A stretch of DNA of 47,252 nucleotides, taken from NCBI GenBank assembly GCA_012520655.1, contig JAAYNW010000052.1:1-47252 (forward strand), in the 5' to 3' direction. The DNA comes from Clostridiales bacterium (GTDB lineage Bacteria > Bacillota > Clostridia > Lachnospirales > Lachnospiraceae). Under the pieces are notes generated by a model. It had not been told where the DNA came from and did no database searches. It saw nothing but the letters and a program-made list of their open reading frames with translations. Within the stretch, counting starts at the first letter, position 1, and each line of letters opens with the position of its first letter. Positions 26,145 to 35,345 of the stretch are shown in pieces. A program made the translations under genes and the position numbers.

Positions 26145-28094
26145 ATGGAGAAAAGCGTTCCTATTCATTCGCTGACATTAAAAGAGTTATCCTACTATAT
26201 GTTCTTTGTACTAATGCTGGCGTCAAAAGGGTTGGGATTGGATAGTGGAGATAAATTATATTATATACTTAGTCTGATTGCTTTGGCGGCTGTTGCCTGC
26301 AAGCTTTGTATGACTGAGTATTCCTTTAAGGAAATGGCGGTTATAGGAATTCTACTACTTATAGCCTTTTTTGCGTACAGAAATTCCGGAAGATTGGGGA
26401 TTGTATTAAGTGTTCTGGCAATTGTCGGTATGAAGGACATGGAGGTAAATAAATTGTTTCGTCTGGGACTTGGCGTGTTTGCAATTACTTTTGCGGTTAC
26501 TGTCCTGGGTGCGGCTTACGGAATCATTCCCAATCCCCTGGTGGTCCACGAAAAGGGAGAAATCGGTGAAGTGATACGGTGGGGGATGGGATACAGCACG
26601 GGAAATGTTTTTCATATTTCTTATTTTATACTGGTTGTACTTGCCGTCTACAATATGCGGGATAAATATGGCCTGAAAGCTTTGCTGTGGCTGATGGCCG
26701 GCAATATAGTTGTATTTATCTTTTCATTAAGCTATACGGGGATAGCGGTAACTGCTTTTTATCTGCTGTTGAATCTATATGCTGTAAAACGTAAGAGACT
26801 ATGCAGAGTGGAGAAGGTCTTATCCATGTTTCCGTTACCTTTATGTCTTTTATTTTCTTTTATTATGCCTTTTTATATAAGTAGCCCGATAGGGCGGAAG
26901 CTGGATTCTCTCTTGCAGGCGAGACTCAGCTTTTCTAATTATTTTCTTACCAGCCAATCCATTACCCCATTAGGTACCCGAATGAAGGATGTTCCGTACT
27001 TTTGGGTTATTATGGATAATGGATATGTGTATATCCTTATGACCTTTGGCGTGATTACTTTATTATTATTTGCCGCCGCATATGCAGTGCTTATTTCCGG
27101 CTACAGTAAATCGGGAGACGTTAGAAAGCTTGCCGTAATTTATGCTTTTTTAGTATACGGAATTATGGAGCAGTTCATATCCAATGCATTTATGAATATA
27201 TCCCTGCTTTTTATCGGAGAAATTCTCTTTTGCGGGAAGAGTGAGATAAAGATTCTGAAGCTTCAAAGAACAGGGATACTATCCGGTTTGATAAGGCTTG
27301 GCGAAAAAGAAGTTGCACTTTTTTCAAATGAAAATATAATAGGCCGAAGGGAAAAAGCAGCAGAAAAGCTGGTGAAAAGGAAAACGAGAATACAAATAGC
27401 AGGCGGCACGGCGGGACTTCTGCTAATCATTGCATACATTGTCGTAGGACCTAAGCGTGCTTATGCCGAGGTGCCGCTTACCGCTCTTAACTATATCGAT
27501 ACGCACGTGGCTCTTTTTCACACGGAAGAACCGTATGAACAAAAAAGTGGTTTAAAGAATTTAATGGAGCGCTATCAGCAAATAGCTACGGATGAGACCT
27601 TTGGTGAGAAGGTGCTCGAAGCATTGGAAAAGGATAATAAGGATCAACGTATTTCTGCTGAGGTCAGGGAATTAACACCGGAAGAAATGAGGAGCATGCT
27701 GGAGTTCTCACTGCCTCAATATGTACACAGCAGCAGAAATTATGATACTTTCAGAATACGTCTCTTGGAAAGTGATTATAGCATATCGGATGAGACATAT
27801 GAGCTTATGCTGCAGGAAATCGTCAAGGGACTTGAGGAAGAAAACGAGAAATCGGGCGTTTATTCGGAGCTGTTGCCGGAGGAAAGAATCTGGAAAAGTG
27901 CCGGAACGGATAGAATCGAGCATATAACGGATAAAGAATTATATTTTATTAAAAAGGACGGAAATATTGCAGCCGTAGAGAATATCAGAACCGCAATCAT
28001 CTGGATGCTGACAGGATGTGGGGCAGGAAGTATTATATACGGATTGGGAATCGTATGCTTACAAAAAGGAGCTGATACAAAAGCAGAGGAATAA
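26145..28094 (+). CDS. Wzy-like polymerase fused to a Wzz-like C-terminal domain (putative)
   Basis: This is a 649-residue protein in two parts. Residues 1 to about 365 form a polytopic membrane region resembling the polymerase at 7298 (VGMKDMEVNKLFRLGLGVF against ACKNVDMKRLLKLVFYM, and IRWGMGYSTGNVFH). After a basic linker, a helix at 416-435, an outer domain of about 178 residues (436-613), and a final helix (614-637, IIWMLTGCGAGSIIYGLGIV) form a two-helix hairpin. That layout, the FRIRLLESDYSISDETYE-type strand-helix, and the glycine-rich last helix resemble Wzz/polysaccharide copolymerase proteins that set chain length. The fusion reading is inference. AAGGAGG lies about 15 bases upstream, an unusually long spacing. 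The stop codon lies inside the following terminator. Confidence 0.65.
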   Translation: MEKSVPIHSLTLKELSYYMFFVLMLASKGLGLDSGDKLYYILSLIALAAVACKLCMTEYSFKEMAVIGILLLIAFFAYRNSGRLGIVLSVLAIVGMKDMEVNKLFRLGLGVFAITFAVTVLGAAYGIIPNPLVVHEKGEIGEVIRWGMGYSTGNVFHISYFILVVLAVYNMRDKYGLKALLWLMAGNIVVFIFSLSYTGIAVTAFYLLLNLYAVKRKRLCRVEKVLSMFPLPLCLLFSFIMPFYISSPIGRKLDSLLQARLSFSNYFLTSQSITPLGTRMKDVPYFWVIMDNGYVYILMTFGVITLLLFAAAYAVLISGYSKSGDVRKLAVIYAFLVYGIMEQFISNAFMNISLLFIGEILFCGKSEIKILKLQRTGILSGLIRLGEKEVALFSNENIIGRREKAAEKLVKRKTRIQIAGGTAGLLLIIAYIVVGPKRAYAEVPLTALNYIDTHVALFHTEEPYEQKSGLKNLMERYQQIATDETFGEKVLEALEKDNKDQRISAEVRELTPEEMRSMLEFSLPQYVHSSRNYDTFRIRLLESDYSISDETYELMLQEIVKGLEEENEKSGVYSELLPEERIWKSAGTDRIEHITDKELYFIKKDGNIAAVENIRTAIIWMLTGCGAGSIIYGLGIVCLQKGADTKAEE

Positions 28095-28122
28095 TTATCT
28101 GCTGTGTATCGGCTTCTTTTTG
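28062..28122. terminator. Long bidirectional terminator between convergent genes
   Basis: The arms 28062-28078 and 28106-28122 pair over 17 positions with two G-U wobbles. A second stem (AGCAGA/TCTGCT at 28082-28087 and 28098-28103) closes a 10-base loop. A5 begins the left arm and T5 ends the right arm, so a U tract is produced in both directions. It overlaps the last codons and stop of the polymerase on the plus strand, and lies 26 bases beyond the ugd stop on the minus strand. Confidence 0.85.
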
Positions 28123-28147
28123 TAAGTGCGCCTGGCGGTGCATGCTT

Positions 28148-29437
28148 CTAACGTCCTATGCTTTCATAGATCACATCCGATTGCTTGAATGCATCTAAAG
28201 ACAGGCAGTTCCTTCCATCCAGCACGATAGGCTTTCTCATGGAATTAAGAAAATCCTGCGGCGAAAGAGCTCTCACTTCCGGCCATTCCGTAAATATAAA
28301 ACAAATATCGGCATCTCTCAAAGTGTCTGAAATGGTCTGACAGTAGGTAAGCTGATCCGGAAAGACCTTTTTGAAATTTTCAATTCCGACAGGATCCCAT
28401 GCTTTTACTCGAGCGCCGTCCTCCAGAATAATCGGAATGTTTACAAGAGAAGGTGCTTCCCGCAAATCATCGGTTCCCGGCTTGAAGGTAAGCCCCAGGA
28501 TCGCCACATTGAGTCCGCGGAAATCCGCATAGTATTTTCGGGCTTTTTTTAATAATTTCAGTTTCTGCTGTTCATTCACCTCAATCGCTGCTTTTACCGT
28601 TTTCAACTCCATATCGTTGTAAGATGCCATCCAGTTAAGAGCCTTTGTATCTTTAGGAAAACAAGAGCCTCCATATCCTATGCCGGCTTGAAGAAAATAT
28701 CGTCCGATCCGTTTATCAAACCCCATTCCCTCCGCAACGTCTTCGACGTTGGCTCCGACTATCTCACAGAGATTCGCGATCTCGTTAATATAAGATATTT
28801 TCAAAGCGAGGAAATCGTTAGAAGCGTATTTGATCATTTCGGCACTCTTTCGGTTGGTAACCAGAAGAGGAATATCCGTAAAACCGGCGTATACTTTGCG
28901 AAGAACATTTTCGGCAAACGGATCTTCAACGCCAAGAACGATTCTGCTGGCGTGAAGAGTATCTCTGACAGCGGTCCCTTGAGAGAGAAATTCGGGATTG
29001 GAAGCTACCGATACTTTAACGCTATGCTTTAAATTATTCTTTAGTATATTTTCTACTTTATCGTTCGTTCCGATAGGAACGGTAGATTTCACTACGACTA
29101 CGCAGTCTTTTTCGAGAGTCTGAGCGATTTGCCCGGTAACCGCATACACATACGAAAGATTGGCGGAACCGTCTTTCTTTTCCGGTGTTCCGACACCTAT
29201 AAAAATAACGTCGGCATCTTTATAGGCAGAGGCATAATCGGTAGTAAAGTAAAGCCTGTCCCTATTTTTATGCATTAGTTCTTCAAGTCCCGGTTCAAAA
29301 ATCGGACTTATACCTTGATTCATTTTTGCAATTTTACTTTCATCAATATCAACACAAGTGACGGTATTTCCATTTTCCGCAAGGCAAACGCCTGTTACTA
29401 AACCGACATACCCGGTTCCGGCTACAGCTATTTTCAT
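28148..29437 (-). CDS. ugd: UDP-glucose 6-dehydrogenase
   Basis: The 429-residue enzyme oxidises UDP-glucose twice, using two NAD+, to UDP-glucuronic acid. Seen are the N-terminal dinucleotide loop GTGYVGLVTG (7-16), VFIGVGTPEKKDGSANL, VVVKSTVPIGT, SNPEFLSQGTA, EMIKYASNDFLALK, and the catalytic cysteine C259 in GYGGSCFPKD. LGLTFKPGTDDLREAP begins the C-terminal domain. All family hallmarks and the usual length are present. It is the only gene on the minus strand, with its own promoter and GGAAAGG ribosome site. It supplies uronic acid to the polymers made by the flanking operons. Being separately controlled, it may serve more than one pathway. A UDP-N-acetylhexosamine dehydrogenase is possible but less likely. 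Confidence 0.95.
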   Translation of the reverse strand: MKIAVAGTGYVGLVTGVCLAENGNTVTCVDIDESKIAKMNQGISPIFEPGLEELMHKNRDRLYFTTDYASAYKDADVIFIGVGTPEKKDGSANLSYVYAVTGQIAQTLEKDCVVVVKSTVPIGTNDKVENILKNNLKHSVKVSVASNPEFLSQGTAVRDTLHASRIVLGVEDPFAENVLRKVYAGFTDIPLLVTNRKSAEMIKYASNDFLALKISYINEIANLCEIVGANVEDVAEGMGFDKRIGRYFLQAGIGYGGSCFPKDTKALNWMASYNDMELKTVKAAIEVNEQQKLKLLKKARKYYADFRGLNVAILGLTFKPGTDDLREAPSLVNIPIILEDGARVKAWDPVGIENFKKVFPDQLTYCQTISDTLRDADICFIFTEWPEVRALSPQDFLNSMRKPIVLDGRNCLSLDAFKQSDVIYESIGR

Positions 29438-29505
29438 TAGGGCACCTTTCCAGTATTAAAAAGTACTATATTAAATTTAAGTAGAAAAAAATTGGTATCT
29501 GAATA

Positions 29506-29534
29506 ATTATAAGGAAAAAAGCATGGGGAGTCAA
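29506..29534 (-). promoter_or_regulatory. Near-consensus promoter of ugd (minus strand)
   Basis: Reading the minus strand, TTGACT (29534-29529) and TATAAT (29511-29506) are separated by 17 bases; only one base differs from consensus. Transcription would begin near 29499, giving a leader of about 62 bases with GGAAAGGTG before the ATG. It is back to back with the plus-strand promoter at 29584 in a 207-base divergent region. Confidence 0.8.
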
Positions 29535-29583
29535 CCTGAATGCCGGGATTTAGAGAAGACGGTGGTATATTCCATCTGAAAGA

Positions 29584-29612
29584 TTGTAATTATAAGAAAA
29601 GTCCGATATAAT
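29584..29612 (+). promoter_or_regulatory. Promoter of the 29645 operon
   Basis: TTGTAA (29584-29589), 17 bases, then a perfect TATAAT (29607-29612). Transcription would begin about 26 bases before ATG 29645. The first ten bases, TTGTAATTAT, are identical to those of the promoter at 23140, and both have GATATAAT at the -10. A moderate ribosome site (TAAGGAAA) follows. Confidence 0.72.
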
Positions 29613-29644
29613 ATAAAAATAATATAAATAAGGAAATATATGAG

Positions 29645-30841
29645 ATGAGAATAGTAATTGATTTAACCTCTTTAGCTGATAATTTTTCGGGGATAGAGCG
29701 TTATGCAATGAATATTACCAAGGAATTAATTTCGCTGGATTACGAGAAAAGAAACACTTATATATTATTGTTTAAAAGAGAAATCCATACGGAGTTTAAG
29801 AAGTATAAAGACAGAAATAATGTTATATGCAAAATATATAAGGGGCAGAATAAGCTGATATTCCAGCAGCTTCTGTTACCTTTTCATTTATATGGAATCA
29901 AGGCGGATGCTTATTTGTTTTTGGCATTTCAAAGTCCGGTTCTTTTCTTAAAAAAGGGGATATATAATACAATCCATGATCTTACCAGTTGGGATTGCCC
30001 GGAGACAATGAAGAAAAAGATGGAATTGTATTTTAAGCTGACCATCAGAAATGCATTGTGGGTCAGCAAAGGAATTATAGTGAACTCGAAGTTTACGCGA
30101 GACAGAATCGTAGATAAATTTCATTATAACAAAAAGAAGATCACTATTGCTTACTGCGGAATCTCGGACGTATTCATGGACTATATAGCGGCTCAGCCGA
30201 AAAAAACGTTAGATAGCGATGAGAGTAGGCAGGAAAATATAGACTATCTCGAGAAAATTCGCAGTCGGTCTTTGGATGTACGTCATAAATACCACCTACC
30301 GGAGCAATATCTTCTTTGCCTTGCTACTTTAGAACCGAGGAAGAACCTTCCTTTTCTGGTAGAAGCTTACGTGGAGCTGCTGGAGGAAGGCAAGGTGGAT
30401 ATTCCCCTTGTTCTTGCGGGCCGGAAGGGTTGGAAGATGGACGAGTTCCTTAATAGAATCGAGGAGGAATATAGAAGGTGCATCATTGTAACAGGCTTTA
30501 TCGATGACGAAGATTTGCCTTATGTATATCATATGGCAGACTGCTTCATATTCCCTTCTATTTATGAAGGATTTGGCATGCCGCCGTTAGAAGCGATGGC
30601 GGTAGGTACGATGGTAATCTCCTCCGATGCGGCGTCACTGCCGGAGGTGCTTGGCAAGGCGGCTTCTTATTTTCATTCAGGCAATAAAGAGGAATTGAAA
30701 GAAAAGCTACGCCAAGGCATTCACCAGGAATGTGACGAAGTGACTGTGCAGGAGATTAAGAAGAGAGTGGAAATGTTCCAGTGGAGGAAGTCTGCGAAAA
30801 AGCTAGAAGAGAAAATCACTCGTCAATATAATCCACGCTGA
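29645..30841 (+). CDS. Family 4 glycosyltransferase
   Basis: This is a 398-residue GT-B enzyme with RIVIDLTSLADNFSGIERYA at the start, TIHDLTSWDCPE, and IVNSKFTRDRIVDKF. The donor half starts LCLATLEPRKNLPFLVEAY. The signature is EGFGMPPLEAMAVG, followed by SSDAASLPEVLGKAA. The LEPRKN and EGFGMPPLE forms are typical of mannosyl/rhamnosyl-type GT4s. It is the first gene behind the 29584 promoter and is followed after 15 bases by another GT4. It acts in the cytoplasm. The exact sugar is not assignable. Confidence 0.88.
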   Translation: MRIVIDLTSLADNFSGIERYAMNITKELISLDYEKRNTYILLFKREIHTEFKKYKDRNNVICKIYKGQNKLIFQQLLLPFHLYGIKADAYLFLAFQSPVLFLKKGIYNTIHDLTSWDCPETMKKKMELYFKLTIRNALWVSKGIIVNSKFTRDRIVDKFHYNKKKITIAYCGISDVFMDYIAAQPKKTLDSDESRQENIDYLEKIRSRSLDVRHKYHLPEQYLLCLATLEPRKNLPFLVEAYVELLEEGKVDIPLVLAGRKGWKMDEFLNRIEEEYRRCIIVTGFIDDEDLPYVYHMADCFIFPSIYEGFGMPPLEAMAVGTMVISSDAASLPEVLGKAASYFHSGNKEELKEKLRQGIHQECDEVTVQEIKKRVEMFQWRKSAKKLEEKITRQYNPR

Positions 30842-30856
30842 AGCAAAGGGTCATAT

Positions 30857-32104
30857 ATGAAATTAAAAAAGATATTTAGAAAAATGCTTCCGGATGCTGT
30901 TGCTTTGCAATTGAAAAGTATAATTAATGTGAAAAGCAGCAGGAAAATGCTTGCTGAAAAGGAGAAGATCCGGCCATATAAAAAGGGGCACTACCCTCCC
31001 GGAATCAATCTGATAGGAGATATTAAAGCGGAGACAGGGCTGGGGCAAAGTATCCGGATATTAGCCGGCATTATGGAAAAAAGCGATATTCCTTTCGATA
31101 TAAAACAAACAGAGCTTCATGGGAACCTGGAGCGTAACGACGATACGTGGGAACGTAAAATTACGGATAGAGTAAAGTACGATGTCAATGTAATTCATTG
31201 GATTCCCGAGACATGGGCAAGAGACTATAACGAAGCGGATAGCGACATGCTGGATTACCGTTATAATATTGCCTATTGGCTATGGGAGCTGGAAGAGTTT
31301 CCTGACAGATGGGTGCCCTGCATTCAGACAGTGGATGAGATATGGACTCCGTCTGAATTTATCAGTAACAGTTTAAGAAAGAAGACGAAAAAACCGGTTA
31401 TTACAGTACCGTATGCTATAGAGACAGCACAAGATGACTGCCTGGACAGAAAGTACTTTTCTCTGCCGGAGGATAAATTTCTTTTTTTGACTATGTATGA
31501 TTTCATAAGTATAAGCGAGAGAAAGAATCCTGCGGCGGTAATCGATGCCTATATCAAAGCATTTCCTGAGGGAAATAAAGATGTAGGGTTAGTCATTAAA
31601 ATAAATCATGCGGAAGATAAGAAGCTGGAGAAGCTGAAGAACAAGCTGAAAGACTATAGCAACGTCTATTTTATTACAGATAATCTTACGAGACATGAAG
31701 TAGACTCTTTGCTCTGCGTATGCGACGTACTCGTATCTCTGCACCGTTCGGAAGGCTTCGGTCTTCCCCTCGCAGAAGCGATGGCGCTCGGTAAACCTGT
31801 TATCGCTACGAATTGGTCGGCGCCTACGGAATTCATGGATGGAGAGAGCGCCTGCCTCGTAAGCTACAAGCTGATAAAGCTGAAGAAGACTATCGGGCCG
31901 TATGAGAAAGGGAATTATTGGGCAGATGCCGACACGGACCATGCGGCTGATTATATGAAAAAACTATGGGAAGACCGGGAATATCGGGAAAAGATAGGAA
32001 GAAATGCTCAAACGTACATAAAGGAGCATTTGAGTTATGAATATGCGGCTGGCATTATGAAAGACAGATTGAAGGAAATATATGAAAAGGATAGCATTTG
32101 TTAA
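30857..32104 (+). CDS. Family 4 glycosyltransferase
   Basis: The protein is 415 residues. After a basic N-terminus of about 45 residues comes GINLIGDIKAETGLGQSIR, then VIHWIPETWA, YNIAYWLWELEEFPDRW, and IWTPSEFISNSL. These motifs define a GT4 branch with a WELE block. The donor half has SLHRSEGFGLPLAEAMALG with the E-x7-E pair, and ATNWSAPTEFMDGES. The gene overlaps the next one by 23 bases, indicating translational coupling. Donor unknown. Confidence 0.86.
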   Translation: MKLKKIFRKMLPDAVALQLKSIINVKSSRKMLAEKEKIRPYKKGHYPPGINLIGDIKAETGLGQSIRILAGIMEKSDIPFDIKQTELHGNLERNDDTWERKITDRVKYDVNVIHWIPETWARDYNEADSDMLDYRYNIAYWLWELEEFPDRWVPCIQTVDEIWTPSEFISNSLRKKTKKPVITVPYAIETAQDDCLDRKYFSLPEDKFLFLTMYDFISISERKNPAAVIDAYIKAFPEGNKDVGLVIKINHAEDKKLEKLKNKLKDYSNVYFITDNLTRHEVDSLLCVCDVLVSLHRSEGFGLPLAEAMALGKPVIATNWSAPTEFMDGESACLVSYKLIKLKKTIGPYEKGNYWADADTDHAADYMKKLWEDREYREKIGRNAQTYIKEHLSYEYAAGIMKDRLKEIYEKDSIC

Positions 32105-33251
32105 CCAGAGATATGGTAAAGAAGTAAATGGAGGCTCCGAATACTATACGCGTTTGATGGCGCAGAAGCTGAAAGAGCATTATGAAGTGGAAGTGCTTAC
32201 AACAAAAGCTCTTACTTACGAAAAGTGGGAAGACTATTATAAAGAGGATATCGAAGAAATAGACGGCGTAAAAGTAAGACGGTTCGGAGTAAAGAGGAAA
32301 CGAAGCCGCATTCTTCAGAGGCTTCTTAAGATTCTTATTACGAGATTCGGAGGAAACAAGCGAAAAATAACGGAGACATGGAATAAAGTATTGGGTCCGT
32401 ACGTTCCCGATCTGGTAAAATATATCCGGGAGAATAAGGAAGAGTACGACGCTTTCATATTTGTTACATATATGTATTATCCCGCTGTATTCGGCATGCG
32501 AGAGGCAGCGGAAAAAGCCATATTTGTACCGACGGCTCACGATGAATACTGTATTTACTTCAAACTGTACGAAGAAGTATTTCGATTGCCGAGAAAAATA
32601 GTTTTTCTGACGCCGGAAGAGAGAGACTTCGTGCATGGTCTGTTCCATAATGAGAAAATACCCGGAGAGGTAATCGGTGTGGGCATAGATTTGCCGGAAA
32701 ACATCGGTGAAGAAAGCTTTCGGAAGAAATATGAAATAGAAGGAGAATATCTGCTCTACGCAGGAAGAGTGGACTCGGAAAAGGGCTGTGACGAAATGTT
32801 CGACTATTTCCGAAGATTCAGCGAGAACGGAGGCGATCTTCAGCTTGTGGTAATCGGGAAAGCATACATGGACATCCCTAAACAGGACAATATCCGCTAT
32901 CTTGGTTTCGTCTCCGAGGAAGATAAATATAATGCCATAAAAGGCGCTAACATACTCTGGCTGCCGTCCAAGTTCGAAAGCCTCTCCATTGCTGTGCTTG
33001 AGGCGATGGCACTGGGAGTCCCCGTAATCGTGAACGGGAAGTGCGAGGTACTTAAGGGGCATTGTGACAGAAGCGGTGGGGGCGTAAGTTATGAAAGTTA
33101 TGAAGAATTTGCAGACGGAATATTTGAACTTTCTAAAGACAATTACGGAGTTATATGTGAGAGGGCCCAAAAGTATATTGATAAAGAATATGATTGGAAC
33201 ATAATTATAGATAAATGGGAGTTAATTTTAAATGGAAATACAGAGAAATGA
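32082..33251 (+). CDS. Family 4 glycosyltransferase
   Basis: The 389-residue GT-B enzyme starts RIAFVNQRYGKEVNGGSEYY, has VPTAHDEYCIYFKLYEEVF and FLTPEERDFVHGLF, a donor half beginning LLYAGRVDSEKGCDEMFDYF, and the signature KFESLSIAVLEAMALGVP. The YGKEVNGGSE opening and HDEYCIYF block mark a recognised branch of capsule or O-antigen GT4s. It overlaps both neighbours: 23 bases with the previous gene and 20 with the next. It is the last gene with the codon usage of the first half of the window; sequence from about 33.2 kb on is visibly more AT-rich. Confidence 0.87.
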   Translation: MKRIAFVNQRYGKEVNGGSEYYTRLMAQKLKEHYEVEVLTTKALTYEKWEDYYKEDIEEIDGVKVRRFGVKRKRSRILQRLLKILITRFGGNKRKITETWNKVLGPYVPDLVKYIRENKEEYDAFIFVTYMYYPAVFGMREAAEKAIFVPTAHDEYCIYFKLYEEVFRLPRKIVFLTPEERDFVHGLFHNEKIPGEVIGVGIDLPENIGEESFRKKYEIEGEYLLYAGRVDSEKGCDEMFDYFRRFSENGGDLQLVVIGKAYMDIPKQDNIRYLGFVSEEDKYNAIKGANILWLPSKFESLSIAVLEAMALGVPVIVNGKCEVLKGHCDRSGGGVSYESYEEFADGIFELSKDNYGVICERAQKYIDKEYDWNIIIDKWELILNGNTEK

Positions 33252-34086
33252 AAAGCGAAAAAAAGTTGGAATCGTTTTACCAAGTTTCAATCAAGGAAAA
33301 TATTTGGAACGTGCAATAAAAAGTATTGTAGAAAACATGAAACATGAAAATATATCTCTTGTTGTGATGGATGGAGGCTCAACGGATAACAGTATTGAAA
33401 TTATTAAAAGATATGAAAAATATATATATTACTGGCAATCCCAAAATGATGGTGGGCAGGCAGCGGCTATTAACGAAGGTGTTAGGCACTTGGAGGACTG
33501 TGATTATATTATGTGGCTCAATTCAGATGATGAATTTGAAGATGAAATAGCAGTTAATAAAATTGCTTCTTTTGCACAGAAAAGCGGATACAAGGTGTGT
33601 TATGGAAAATCTTATTTTATCGACGAAAAAAGTCAAAAAATAGGTACTTACAATACATATCCGTTTGATTGTAGAAAGATAAAAAAAGAATGCTTTTTGA
33701 GTCAGCCTAGTGTTTTGGTGGATAAGAGGGTATGGGAAGAGTATGATGGATTAGATGAACGGTTAAAAATGTGTTTGGATTATGAATTATGGATTAGATT
33801 ATCAAAAAAATATGAATTTGGCTATCTGGAAGAGTATATTGGAAATACGAGGATGTATGAAAACACAAAAACATCAACGATGCAGAGTGTCCATTTAGAT
33901 GAAGCCATTTGTATTTTAAATAAACAATACGGAAAAGTGTCTGTAAATTGGATATATTCAAAATGGCTATATAAACATAACTTAGAAGATTTTAGGAAGC
34001 CAATAAAGTGGATTATTAAGTTTTTTTTAATGCATAAAAAAGCCAAATATATTAGAGAAGCACAGAAAAATTGCAATTACGAATAA
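33232..34086 (+). CDS. Family 2 glycosyltransferase (WcaA-like)
   Basis: The 284-residue GT-A enzyme has VGIVLPSFNQGKYLERAI, MDGGSTDNS at 46-54, DGGQAAAINEG, the metal site WLNSDDE at 95-101, and CLDYELWIRLS. The DGGST and NSDD forms and the CxDYxxW block are shared with the GT2 at 43422, so the two are close relatives. The gene is clearly AT-richer than its upstream neighbour, although it overlaps it by 20 bases and is thus in the same operon. A weak hairpin with T5 follows the stop. Confidence 0.87.
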   Translation: MEIQRNEKRKKVGIVLPSFNQGKYLERAIKSIVENMKHENISLVVMDGGSTDNSIEIIKRYEKYIYYWQSQNDGGQAAAINEGVRHLEDCDYIMWLNSDDEFEDEIAVNKIASFAQKSGYKVCYGKSYFIDEKSQKIGTYNTYPFDCRKIKKECFLSQPSVLVDKRVWEEYDGLDERLKMCLDYELWIRLSKKYEFGYLEEYIGNTRMYENTKTSTMQSVHLDEAICILNKQYGKVSVNWIYSKWLYKHNLEDFRKPIKWIIKFFLMHKKAKYIREAQKNCNYE

Positions 34087-34088
34087 AT

Positions 34089-34109
34089 GCACGATGTTAG
34101 GTGCTTTTT
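34089..34109 (+). terminator. Weak candidate terminator
   Basis: GCAC (34089-34092) pairs with GTGC (34101-34104) around an eight-base loop and is followed by T5. A T-T mismatch and three A-T pairs extend the stem. The stem is short, so this is only a candidate, but it lies just after a gene end and before a strong new promoter. Confidence 0.35.
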
Positions 34110-34182
34110 ATGCGGAAAACGGAAAGACTAACAATATGGCTCGGTTAAGTAAAATAATAAAATAATATTAAGATACTAGAAT

Positions 34183-34211
34183 TTGACATTATATATTTTA
34201 TAATATAGAAT
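34183..34211 (+). promoter_or_regulatory. Strong sigma-A-type promoter of the sugar-nucleotide and exporter module
   Basis: A perfect TTGACA (34183-34188), 17 bases, then TAGAAT (34206-34211, one change from consensus). Transcription would begin near 34218, about 31 bases before ATG 34249. It is the best promoter on the plus strand and heads a run of genes to about 45.4 kb. Confidence 0.8.
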
Positions 34212-34236
34212 GAAATAGTAAAATTTTAATGGGTGA

Positions 34237-35280
<1,044 letters not shown>

Positions 35281-35300
35281 AAAAATATGACAACAAAGGG

Positions 35301-35330
35301 AAAGGGAATTCTAAATTCAGGATTCCCTTT
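35301..35330 (+). other. Nine-bp perfect inverted repeat between gmd and the reductase gene
   Basis: AAAGGGAAT (35301-35309) pairs with ATTCCCTTT (35322-35330) around a 12-base loop. The hairpin ends with only three T, so it is a weak terminator at best. It may act as an attenuator, a processing or stability element, or a protein site. It lies 15 bases before the start of the next gene and could also shield or set spacing for its ribosome site. Confidence 0.65.
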
Positions 35331-35345
35331 CATGGTATTGGGCAA

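Noticed and set aside
32055-33170. A 371-codon open frame on the minus strand opposite the GT4 gene at 32082
   Set aside because: It lies wholly antisense to a clear GT4 with all motifs, has low-complexity hydrophobic/tyrosine-rich sequence typical of a shadow frame, and has no ribosome site.
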